From Liminaster sp045576355 (GTDB taxonomy: Bacteria; Bacteroidota; Bacteroidia; Bacteroidales; UBA3663), in assembly GCA_045576355.1 (NCBI GenBank), contig JAZNGG010000016.1, forward strand, positions 1-64,000: a stretch of DNA of 64,000 nt. Direction: 5' to 3'. This document shows positions 7,574 to 15,592 of this stretch, in pieces. The position numbers were made by a program, and so were the translations under genes. The notes below the pieces were generated by a model. It had not been told where the DNA came from, searched no databases, and worked only from the letters and a program-made list of their open reading frames with translations. The stretch's first letter is position 1. Each line of letters starts with the position of its first letter.

Positions 7574-9076
7574 ATGAAAGAATATCTTAAAATCAATCCC
7601 GTAGATAATGTAGCCGTAGCTATCAGCCCCCTTTCTAAAGGAACAGTGATTTCTGTTGATGGTCAGGATGTAACCTTAGTAACAGATGTACCTGCCGGTC
7701 ATAAAGTTGCTCTCAAAGACATAACTGAAGGAGAAAATATTATTAAATATGGTTTCCCTATCGGTCATGCGATTCACAATGTAGCTAAAGGTGCTTATCT
7801 TAATCATGATGACATCAAGACGAATTTATCCGGCCAATTGGATTATAGCGACATTAAACTCAAAGGACTGAAGCAAGAAGAACCCAAGGGTGAGCAATTG
7901 ACATTTGAGGGATATGTGCGTCCGGATGGTCAGGTTGGTATTCGCAATGAAGTATGGGTGATCCCGACTGTAGGCTGTGTCAATGGTATTATTAAGCAGA
8001 TCGTAGAGCGAGTAAAAGCCGAAACTAATAATGGAGAAGGAGTAGATTGCATCGTAGATTTTCCTCACAACTATGGTTGTTCTCAATTGAGTGAAGATCA
8101 CGAGAATACCAAAAAAATTCTCCGTGATATGGTGCATCATCCCAATGCCGGTGGTATCCTTGTGGTAGGTCTTGGTTGTGAGAATAATCAGCCGAAGGTA
8201 TTTGAGGAATTTTGCGGTGATTATGACAAGAGTCGCGTAAAATTTATGGTGTGTCAGGAAGTGCCCGGTGATGAGGTTGAAGTAGGTGTTAAGATGCTTA
8301 AAGAGTTGTATGAACAAGCTAAAACATTCACCCGCACCACTGTTCCGGCAGGGAAATTGCGTATCGGTTTGAAGTGTGGCGGTTCTGACGGATTCTCCGG
8401 CATTACAGCTAATCCACTTTTAGGAGAGTTGTCTGATTTCCTTTGTGAGACACAAGGTGGCACGACTATTTTGACCGAAGTTCCCGAAATGTTTGGAGCT
8501 GAAACGATCTTGATGGAACGTTGTGCCAACGAGCAGTTGCTCTCAGAGACTATTTCTCTTATAAATAATTTCAAACAGTATTTCTTGAGCCATGGCGAAC
8601 CTGTCGGCGAGAATCCGTCTCCAGGCAATAAAGCCGGAGGTATCTCTACCCTCGAAGAGAAAGCTCTCGGTTGTACACAAAAGTCGGGTAAGAGTGCTGT
8701 TTGTGGTGTTATGGAGTATGGTGATCGCTTGCAAAATAGTGGTTTGAATCTCCTTTCTGCCCCTGGTAATGACCTTGTTGCTGCTACGGCTTTAGCCGCT
8801 GCCGGTTGCCAAATGGTGTTGTTTACTACAGGCCGTGGTACTCCGTTTGCTACATTTGTTCCTACTATGAAAGTCTCTACCAATAGTAATTTGGCTAAGA
8901 ATAAACCCAATTGGATAGACTATAATGCGGGTGTATTGGTAGAGGATAAAACCATGGATGAAGTGTTGAAAGATTTTGTTTCATACATCCTTAAAGTAGC
9001 GAGTGGTGAGTATGTAAATGCCGAGAAGGCCGGCATACATGAAATCTCTATCTTTAAAAATGGAGTCACTTTATAA
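7574..9076 (+). CDS. uxaA: Altronate dehydratase
   Basis: 500 aa from the ATG at 7574. This start is preferred to the TTG 18 bp earlier because MKEYLKINPVDNVAVAI aligns with the known UxaA N-terminus. UxaA dehydrates D-altronate to 2-keto-3-deoxygluconate. It has an N-terminal SAF domain (about 1-80), then the large dehydratase region with VRPDGQVGIRNEVWVIPTVGC, FPHNYGCSQL, VVGLGCENNQP, GLKCGGSDGFSG and the C-terminal TTGRGTPFA. The conserved cysteines likely bind the iron or other metal the enzyme needs. Its product feeds kdgK and eda on the other side of the locus. Confidence 0.95.
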   Translation: MKEYLKINPVDNVAVAISPLSKGTVISVDGQDVTLVTDVPAGHKVALKDITEGENIIKYGFPIGHAIHNVAKGAYLNHDDIKTNLSGQLDYSDIKLKGLKQEEPKGEQLTFEGYVRPDGQVGIRNEVWVIPTVGCVNGIIKQIVERVKAETNNGEGVDCIVDFPHNYGCSQLSEDHENTKKILRDMVHHPNAGGILVVGLGCENNQPKVFEEFCGDYDKSRVKFMVCQEVPGDEVEVGVKMLKELYEQAKTFTRTTVPAGKLRIGLKCGGSDGFSGITANPLLGELSDFLCETQGGTTILTEVPEMFGAETILMERCANEQLLSETISLINNFKQYFLSHGEPVGENPSPGNKAGGISTLEEKALGCTQKSGKSAVCGVMEYGDRLQNSGLNLLSAPGNDLVAATALAAAGCQMVLFTTGRGTPFATFVPTMKVSTNSNLAKNKPNWIDYNAGVLVEDKTMDEVLKDFVSYILKVASGEYVNAEKAGIHEISIFKNGVTL

Positions 9077-9421
9077 TTGCATAAATCTCAATAGATAAAA
9101 TTTTAAATGTGTGGCTGTGTCCAAATGAGAATTTGGGCGCAGTTTTTTTTATGTGTATTCCCGTATATGCTGCCTATTTATTGGTGCTATCCTTTTTATT
9201 GCATAAAAACAAAACATACATATTTTGTTGGCTTGATGTGTAAACTATCTCATAGCTTTTGGTTTTGTCGGTTTATATGTTGCAATTTGTCTCTTGATAT
9301 ATCCACAGATTTCGTTTTCTGATAAATGTTTGTCTTGCTCTGATCTTTTTTGCATAAAAGCATCGATACTTTCGTTTTTTTTTAGTATTTTTGCAGGCGT
9401 TGTTTGTAAAAAACATAAAAA
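9077..9421. other. Gap between uxaA and pyrG
   Basis: About 345 bases. It starts with the uxaA terminator (9115-9150). A TATTTTTG box at 9386-9393 is a possible -7 element for pyrG, though no well-spaced -33 TTTG is visible. A 71-codon open frame here begins inside the terminator, is rich in Cys and aromatic residues, and is not considered a gene. Confidence 0.5.
9115..9150 (+). terminator. Strong terminator of uxaA
   Basis: A 12-bp stem (9115-9126 with 9131-9142) with two U-G pairs and a 4-nt loop (GAGA), directly followed by eight T (9143-9150). Confidence 0.9.
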
Positions 9422-11047
9422 ATGGAAACGAAGTATATTTTTGTTACGGGAGGTGTTGTTTCTTCTTTAGGAAAAGGAATCATTGCTGCTTCTTTATCCC
9501 GTTTGCTTATGGCTCGTGGTTATCGCGTTGCTAATCAGAAATTTGATCCTTATGTAAATGTTGACCCGAGTACTCTTAATCCTTATGAGCATGGAGAGAG
9601 TTATGTTACTATTGATGGCCATGAGGGAGATCTCGACTTAGGTCATTATGAGCGTTTTACCGATCAGCAAACGACGCGTGCTAATAATGTGACGACAGGA
9701 CGTATTTATCAGAGTGTGATCAATAAAGAGCGTCATGGCGATTATCTTGGCAAGACTGTTCAGATTATTCCTCACATTACGGATGAGATCAAACGTCGTG
9801 TTAAGAAATTGGGTAACACCGGCAACTTCGATTTCATTGTTACTGAGATTGGAGGAACGGTAGGAGATATTGAGTCTTTGCCTTTTTTGGAGGCAGTTCG
9901 TCAGTTGAAGTGGGAGATGGGTCGCAATACCTGCCATCTCCATTTGACTTATGTCCCTTATATTGCTGCCGCTAAAGAGTTGAAAACTAAACCCACGCAG
10001 CATTCGGTTAAAGAATTGCAACGATTAGGGATTCAAGCTGATATTTTGGTGATGCGTACAGAGCATAATCTGACACCGGAGGTTCTCCGTAAAGTGGCGC
10101 TTTTCTGTAACATCACTCCGGATGCTTGTTTCCAGAGCGTGGATTGTCGTTCTGTCTTCGAAGTGCCTATTAAGATGGATGAACAAGGTTTGGCCGAGTG
10201 TGTTCTCTCTAAAGTTGGCATCGATGAGCGTCCTGCTGCAGATTTGTCTGCCTGGAAAAAATTCCTTGAGTTGATGGAGTCTTCTACAGATGAAATCCGT
10301 ATTGGTTTGGTAGGAAAGTATGTTGAGTTAGAGGATGCGTATAAGTCTCTTAGTGAAGCTTTGTTCCAGGCATCTGTATATAATCATCGGAAATTGAAAC
10401 GAGTATTTATACAGAGTGAGCATTTGACAGAGGCTAATGTCGCTGAGAAGTTGCAGGGCTTGGCTGGTGTCGTAGTTTGTCCGGGCAATGGTCCTCGAGG
10501 CGTCGAGGGCAAGTTTGTTGCTCTGCAATATTGCCGCGAAAACAATATTCCTACTTTCGGTATTTGCTTAGGCATGCAGTCGATGGTGATTGAATATGCT
10601 CGTAATGTTTTGGGCTATGCTGATGCTAACTCTACTGAGTTTGATACCAAGACTGCCCATAACGTCATAGACTTGATGGATGAGCAAAAAGGTGTTTCCA
10701 ATCTGGGAGAGACAGTTCGCAGAGGCGGATTCGTTTGCCGTTTGGTTGAGAATAGCCGTGCGCATCAAGCCTATGGAAAACAAGAGTTTGTCGAGCGTCA
10801 TCAACATCGTTGGGAATTTAATACAGACTATAAGTCAGAATTTGAAAAAGCCGGAATGCAATTTACCGGGGAGAATCCGGAAAATCATTTGGTTGAGGTA
10901 ATTGAGTTGCCTGAATTGAGATGGTACATCGGTGTGATGTATCGTCCTGAATTCCAGAGCACAGTGTTGCATCCGCACCCGATCTTCCTCAGTTTCATCC
11001 GGGCGGCGATTGACTATGATGCTGAAATTTTAAAGAGCAATAATTAG
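9422..11047 (+). CDS. pyrG: CTP synthase
   Basis: 541 aa, full length. It converts UTP to CTP using ATP and glutamine. N-terminal synthase domain begins KYIFVTGGVVSSLGKGI (P-loop); the KFDPYVNVDPSTLNPYEHGE and EIGGTVGDIES segments are diagnostic. C-terminal class I glutamine amidotransferase domain has GICLGMQ with the catalytic cysteine and the downstream H/E of the triad in the MYRPEFQS region (PEF in place of the more usual HPEF). That substitution (R for H) matches a common CTP synthase form, HPEF being MYRPEF here; see the finding on this site. A terminator follows at 11104-11130. Confidence 0.95.
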   Translation: METKYIFVTGGVVSSLGKGIIAASLSRLLMARGYRVANQKFDPYVNVDPSTLNPYEHGESYVTIDGHEGDLDLGHYERFTDQQTTRANNVTTGRIYQSVINKERHGDYLGKTVQIIPHITDEIKRRVKKLGNTGNFDFIVTEIGGTVGDIESLPFLEAVRQLKWEMGRNTCHLHLTYVPYIAAAKELKTKPTQHSVKELQRLGIQADILVMRTEHNLTPEVLRKVALFCNITPDACFQSVDCRSVFEVPIKMDEQGLAECVLSKVGIDERPAADLSAWKKFLELMESSTDEIRIGLVGKYVELEDAYKSLSEALFQASVYNHRKLKRVFIQSEHLTEANVAEKLQGLAGVVVCPGNGPRGVEGKFVALQYCRENNIPTFGICLGMQSMVIEYARNVLGYADANSTEFDTKTAHNVIDLMDEQKGVSNLGETVRRGGFVCRLVENSRAHQAYGKQEFVERHQHRWEFNTDYKSEFEKAGMQFTGENPENHLVEVIELPELRWYIGVMYRPEFQSTVLHPHPIFLSFIRAAIDYDAEILKSNN

Positions 11048-11103
11048 CTTTGCATTAAGATGCCCGTCAGCGATGATGGCGCAACTGTGTTATTATATGA
11101 TTT

Positions 11104-11130
11104 GGAATATCCCGATTTTCGGGGTATTCC
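11104..11130 (+). terminator. Terminator of pyrG
   Basis: An 11-bp stem with one T-G pair (GGAATATCCCG at 11104-11114 with CGGGGTATTCC at 11120-11130), a 5-nt loop ATTTT, then TTTAGAGTTATT. The tail is modest. Confidence 0.65.
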
Positions 11131-11221
11131 TTTAGAGTTATTAAGAGATAATATTTGATAATCCAATTACAACTATAATTTTTATTACTATTAATCGATC
11201 TACAGATTACATATTATTGAC

Positions 11222-13180
11222 ATGAATAAGAATACGATCACAGGATTTATTTTGATGGCGCTTCTCGTCATTGGTTTTTCATGGTATAATCAGCCGACAC
11301 CCGAACAGATTGAGGCTCAGCGTCGTTATCAGGATTCGATAGCTCTTGTCCAGCAACAGGCTGCTGTCGAAGCTGCTGCTCAGAACATCGTCAATTCCCA
11401 AATGGCTTTACAGGGCGATAGTGCTGCTACAAATGCCGCTACTGACTCTGTCCGTGCTTTGCGTCGCATTCAGAAATACGGAGTGATGGCCCCTCTTTCA
11501 GAAGGTGAGTCTTCGTTAGTTACCCTCTCCAATGAGAATATTAAAGTTTCCATTGATACTAAGGGCGGTATCCCTCAGCACGTAGAACTGCTCAAATATA
11601 CCAATTATTTGAAGCAAAATGTTGTTCTTTTCAATGCCGAAGACAACCAGTTATATTTCACATTCCTGGCTTCCAATGGCAAGTATCTCTCTACCGCCGA
11701 TTTCTATTTCACCCCATTGCAGCAGACTGACAGCAGTGTCGTGATGCGTTTGGCTGTTGACGAAGAGTGCTATTTGGATTTTGTCTATACGCTCTCTCCG
11801 GAAAGTTATGTCTTGGACTTCAGCATTCGTTACCGCGGTTTGGACAATGTAATTTCCCCGACACAACCCTCGATGACTGTCAATTGGAATCAGAAGTTGG
11901 CTCGTCAAGAACAGGGTCGTACTTTCGAGGAGCGATATAGTGCTCTATATTACAAATATGTAGATGATGATGTGGACGAACTCAGTGAAAGCTCCTCAGA
12001 CGATGAGCGGGTGAGTGGCTCTTTGATGTGGGTCGCATTTAAAAACCAGTTCTTCTCGTCTGTATTGATTAGTAAGGGAATTTTTAATGCCGGAGAGTTG
12101 ACCAGCTCTGTTATAAGTGAGGAGCAGGACATCAACTACTTGAAGCAGTATAATGCCGAGTTGGAGTTTGACATTAATCTCTCTTCTTCTGAGATAGAGA
12201 GTATCCCGATGGCATATTATTTCGGTCCCAATTCTTATCCTTTGTTGTCTGATATCGATGATGAGGTTGCTCACCTTCTGCATGTATCTGATGACGCATT
12301 ACAGTTGCAGAAGTTGGTTCCGTTGGGTTGGGGTATATTTGGTTGGGTAAACCGCTTCCTGGTTATTCCTGTCTTTAATGTACTCAGTCGTTTTATCAGC
12401 AATTATGGTATCATTATCCTCCTTTTGACCCTCTTTATTAAGCTTATTACTTTCCCCTTCACCTATAAGTCCTATATGTCATCGGCTAAGATGCGTGTAG
12501 TCAATAAGTTGCCGGAAGTTGCCGCCATCAATGAGAAGTATAAAAATCCGGAGGATGCCATGGCCAAACAGCAAGCCATGATGGCATTCTATCAAAAAGT
12601 GGGGGTAAGTCCGATGGGAGGTTGTCTGCCCATGTTGCTCTCCTGGCCTGTACTTTTGGCGCTCTTCTATTTCTTCCCGAATTCCATCGAACTTCGCGGA
12701 CAGAGTTTCCTTTGGGCGCATGACCTCTCCACTTATGATGCGATTATCTCCTGGGATGTCAATATCCCGATCATCAGTTGGATCTTTGGCAATCACATCA
12801 GTCTCTTCTGTGTCCTGATGACGGCAACCAATATCATATACACCAAAATCAGCATGTCTCAAAATGCCGGTCAGCAGACCATGCCGGGCATGAAACTGAT
12901 GATGTATGGTATGCCTTTGATGTTCTTTGCTATTTTGAATAACTACTCTGCCGGTCTCTCTTATTATTATTTCCTGTCCACACTCCTTGGCATTATTCAG
13001 ACTTATGCCATCAGAGCTTTTGTGAGCGAAGATAAGATTCTTCAGACCTTGAAGGAAAACTTGAAAAATCCTAAAAAAGCGCCGAAGAAAAAAGGATGGG
13101 TTGAAAAACTCCAGGAGATACAGCGCAGACAAGAGCAAGAACTCCGTCAGCAACGCGAACGTCAGCAGCGGAGACGATAA
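11222..13180 (+). CDS. yidC: Membrane protein insertase YidC
   Basis: 652 aa. YidC inserts and folds inner-membrane proteins, alone or with SecYEG. Visible order: an N-terminal membrane anchor (NTITGFILMALLVIGFSWYNQ, about 4-24), a coiled Gln/Ala-rich stretch, a large periplasmic beta-domain (about 80-370), then the conserved five-helix insertase core from about residue 375 (FLVIPVFNVLSRF, GIIILLLTLFIKLITFPF, GGCLPMLLSWPVLLALFYFF, MPGMKLMMYGMPLMFF). The arginine essential in Gram-positive YidC is not required here. The C-terminal 35 residues are strongly basic, as expected for ribosome contact. purM follows 50 bp later. Confidence 0.95.
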   Translation: MNKNTITGFILMALLVIGFSWYNQPTPEQIEAQRRYQDSIALVQQQAAVEAAAQNIVNSQMALQGDSAATNAATDSVRALRRIQKYGVMAPLSEGESSLVTLSNENIKVSIDTKGGIPQHVELLKYTNYLKQNVVLFNAEDNQLYFTFLASNGKYLSTADFYFTPLQQTDSSVVMRLAVDEECYLDFVYTLSPESYVLDFSIRYRGLDNVISPTQPSMTVNWNQKLARQEQGRTFEERYSALYYKYVDDDVDELSESSSDDERVSGSLMWVAFKNQFFSSVLISKGIFNAGELTSSVISEEQDINYLKQYNAELEFDINLSSSEIESIPMAYYFGPNSYPLLSDIDDEVAHLLHVSDDALQLQKLVPLGWGIFGWVNRFLVIPVFNVLSRFISNYGIIILLLTLFIKLITFPFTYKSYMSSAKMRVVNKLPEVAAINEKYKNPEDAMAKQQAMMAFYQKVGVSPMGGCLPMLLSWPVLLALFYFFPNSIELRGQSFLWAHDLSTYDAIISWDVNIPIISWIFGNHISLFCVLMTATNIIYTKISMSQNAGQQTMPGMKLMMYGMPLMFFAILNNYSAGLSYYYFLSTLLGIIQTYAIRAFVSEDKILQTLKENLKNPKKAPKKKGWVEKLQEIQRRQEQELRQQRERQQRRR

Positions 13181-13230
13181 GAACGTGGATTGAATTCAAA
13201 TTGTATTTGTAACCGTAATAACCCAACATA

Positions 13231-14397
13231 ATGGATCAAAGATATATGCTTCGTGGCGTCAGTGCCTCTAAAGAAGATGTGCATAACGCTATCAAAAACA
13301 TTGATAAGGGCCTTTATCCCAAAGCCTTTTGTAAGATCATTCCGGACATATTAGGGGGTGATCCTGAGTATTGCAACATTATGCATGCCGATGGGGCAGG
13401 GACTAAAACCAGTCTCGCCTACATGTATTGGCGTGAGACCGGCGACCTCTCTGTCTGGAAAGGGATCGCTCAGGATTCGCTGATCATGAATATCGATGAT
13501 TTGATTTGTGTGGGTGCAGTTGATAATATATTGGTCTCCTCGACCATCGGCCGTAATAAAATGCTTATTCCCGGAGAAGTGATTTCTGCCATTATCAATG
13601 GGACAGATGAGCTGATGGCAGAACTGCGTGAAATGGGCATCGGTGTCTATGGCACCGGAGGTGAGACTGCCGATGTCGGCGATTTGGCTCGAACCATCAT
13701 TGTCGATAGTACGGTAACCTGCCGCATGAAGCGCTCTGATGTTATTAACAATGCCAATATTGCAGCCGGCGATGTTATTGTCGGGTTGGCTTCCTACGGC
13801 CAAGCCACTTATGAGAAAGAGTATAATGGCGGTATGGGCAGCAACGGATTGACCAGTGCCCGTCACGATGTTTTTGCCAAGTATTTGGCCGAAAAATATC
13901 CGGAGAGCTATGATCATGCTGTGCCGGATGAACTCGTCTATAGTGGTAACTTGAGATTGACCGATGCTGTTGCCGGATCTCCTTTGGATGCCGGTAAGTT
14001 GGTTCTTTCTCCGACTCGAACCTACGCTCCTGTGGTTAAGAAGATACTGGATGCGTTGCGTCCTCAGATTCATGGCATGGTGCATTGCTCCGGAGGTGCT
14101 CAGACCAAGGTGCTCCATTTTGTCGATAATCTACACATCATCAAGGATAATCTCTTCCCCATACCTCCGCTTTTCCGCACCATACAGGAGCAAAGCGGCA
14201 CCGACTGGAAAGAGATGTACAAGGTCTTCAACATGGGTCATCGTCTTGAGATTTATCTTCCGTCTGAACATGCAGCAGAGGTGATCTCCATCGCCGAATC
14301 GTTTGGCATCGATGCTCAGATCATCGGCCGTGTTGAGCCTTCTGACGACCGAGCACGCGTAACTATTGTCTCCGAAAACGGAACGTTCGAATATTGA
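13231..14397 (+). CDS. purM: Phosphoribosylformylglycinamidine cyclo-ligase (AIR synthase)
   Basis: 388 aa, PurM/AIR synthase family. It makes 5-aminoimidazole ribonucleotide from FGAM and ATP in purine synthesis. Visible: HADGAGTKTSLAYMY (the DGxGTK-type nucleotide motif), DDLICVGA, GTGGETADVGD and HCSGGAQTKVLHFVDN, with the tail GRVEPSDDRARVTI. It is longer than the enterobacterial enzyme (about 345 aa), matching the Bacteroidota form. It precedes prfA by 19 bp, a neighbour pair common in this order. Confidence 0.85.
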   Translation: MDQRYMLRGVSASKEDVHNAIKNIDKGLYPKAFCKIIPDILGGDPEYCNIMHADGAGTKTSLAYMYWRETGDLSVWKGIAQDSLIMNIDDLICVGAVDNILVSSTIGRNKMLIPGEVISAIINGTDELMAELREMGIGVYGTGGETADVGDLARTIIVDSTVTCRMKRSDVINNANIAAGDVIVGLASYGQATYEKEYNGGMGSNGLTSARHDVFAKYLAEKYPESYDHAVPDELVYSGNLRLTDAVAGSPLDAGKLVLSPTRTYAPVVKKILDALRPQIHGMVHCSGGAQTKVLHFVDNLHIIKDNLFPIPPLFRTIQEQSGTDWKEMYKVFNMGHRLEIYLPSEHAAEVISIAESFGIDAQIIGRVEPSDDRARVTIVSENGTFEY

Positions 14398-14416
14398 TCC
14401 TTGATCTTTTGAGTCT

Positions 14417-15523
14417 ATGGCAACAAATGGTCTCCTGGATAAATTAGATGGCTTGGTGAGCCGTTTTGAAGAGGTCAGTCTTTTGGTGACTGATCCCTCG
14501 GTGATCGCTGACCAGCAGCGCTATGTCAAATTGACCCGAGAGTATAAAGATCTCGAAGACATCCTTTCTGCGCGAAAGGAGTATGTTCGCGCACTAAGTG
14601 GACTCGAAGAGGCTCGACAACTCATTCAGTCAGATGATGTGGAGATGCGCGAAATGGCTCGCGAGGAATTGGCAGAGTGCGAACGTCTCCTGCCCATCTT
14701 GGAAGAGCAGATTAAGTTGCTCCTTATCCCCAAAGACCCTGAGGATGCCCGCAATGCTGTATTGGAGATTCGTGGAGGAACAGGGGGGGATGAAGCATCC
14801 TTGTTTGCAGGAGATCTTTTCCGAATGTATCAGCGCTACTGTGAGTCTAAAGGCTGGCAGATTTCGGTGCAAAGTGCCAACGAGGGTGCTGTCGGAGGAT
14901 TTAAAGAGATCATCTGCATGGTCACCGGAGAGAATGTCTATGGGACACTCAAGTATGAGTCCGGTGTGCACCGTGTACAGCGTGTGCCGGCGACGGAGAC
15001 ACAAGGGCGTGTACATACCTCTGCCGCTACAGTTGCTGTTTTGCCCGAAGCCGATGCTTTTGATGTGAAGATCAACGAAGGGGAGATCAAGTGGGACACT
15101 TTCCGAAGTGGCGGTGCCGGAGGTCAGAATGTCAATAAGGTGGAGTCGGGTGTTCGTCTCCGCTATCTCTGGAAGAACCCCAATACGGGTGAGGTCGATG
15201 AGATACTCATAGAGTGTACGGAGACACGAGACCAACCGAAAAATAAAGAGCGGGCTTTGAGCCGTCTCCGCACCTATATCTATGATAAGGAACATCAGAA
15301 ATATGTCGATGATATTGCCAATCGTCGCAAGACCCTTGTCTCCACAGGTGATCGCAGTGCCAAGATCCGCACCTATAATTATCCGCAAGGTCGCATCACC
15401 GACCATCGCATAAATTACACGATCTATAATCTTCCCACCTTTATGGATGGACAGATTCAGGAGTGCATAGATCGTCTGATAGTGGCAGAGAACACTGAGA
15501 GACTCAAAGATGCCGAGTTCTAA
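14417..15523 (+). CDS. prfA: Peptide chain release factor 1
   Basis: 368 aa. RF1 reads UAA and UAG and triggers peptide release. Visible: the PxT-type codon-reading motif PAT in QRVPATETQGRVHTSA, and the universal GGQ in SGGAGGQNVNKVESG (Gln is the site of PrmC methylation). The PAT tripeptide rather than SPF separates RF1 from RF2. Stop codon UAA at 15521-15523 is followed within six bases by the first short array of GCCATA/GCCATC units. Confidence 0.96.
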   Translation: MATNGLLDKLDGLVSRFEEVSLLVTDPSVIADQQRYVKLTREYKDLEDILSARKEYVRALSGLEEARQLIQSDDVEMREMAREELAECERLLPILEEQIKLLLIPKDPEDARNAVLEIRGGTGGDEASLFAGDLFRMYQRYCESKGWQISVQSANEGAVGGFKEIICMVTGENVYGTLKYESGVHRVQRVPATETQGRVHTSAATVAVLPEADAFDVKINEGEIKWDTFRSGGAGGQNVNKVESGVRLRYLWKNPNTGEVDEILIECTETRDQPKNKERALSRLRTYIYDKEHQKYVDDIANRRKTLVSTGDRSAKIRTYNYPQGRITDHRINYTIYNLPTFMDGQIQECIDRLIVAENTERLKDAEF

Positions 15524-15528
15524 TATCA

Positions 15529-15555
15529 GCCATAGCCATAGCCATCTGCCATCGC
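15529..15555 (+). repeat. Short GCCATA/GCCATC array in the leader of the SUMF1 gene
   Basis: Four GCCAT-starting units (GCCATA, GCCATA, GCCATCT, GCCATCG) occupy the start of the 69-bp gap between prfA and the SUMF1 gene. They are followed by CCCTAAAACCCTCAACC (15569-15585), 7 bp before the ATG. The same order, array, CCTTAAACCCCTCAACC, ATG, is found in front of the 5-formyl-THF cyclo-ligase gene. Confidence 0.7.
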
Positions 15556-15592
15556 GCGGCTATGTCCCCCCTAAAACCCTCAACCAACAATC

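Noticed and set aside
9107..9322. 71-codon open frame between uxaA and pyrG
   Set aside because: It begins inside the uxaA terminator stem and has an odd Cys/Phe/Tyr-rich composition with no domain; treated as chance.
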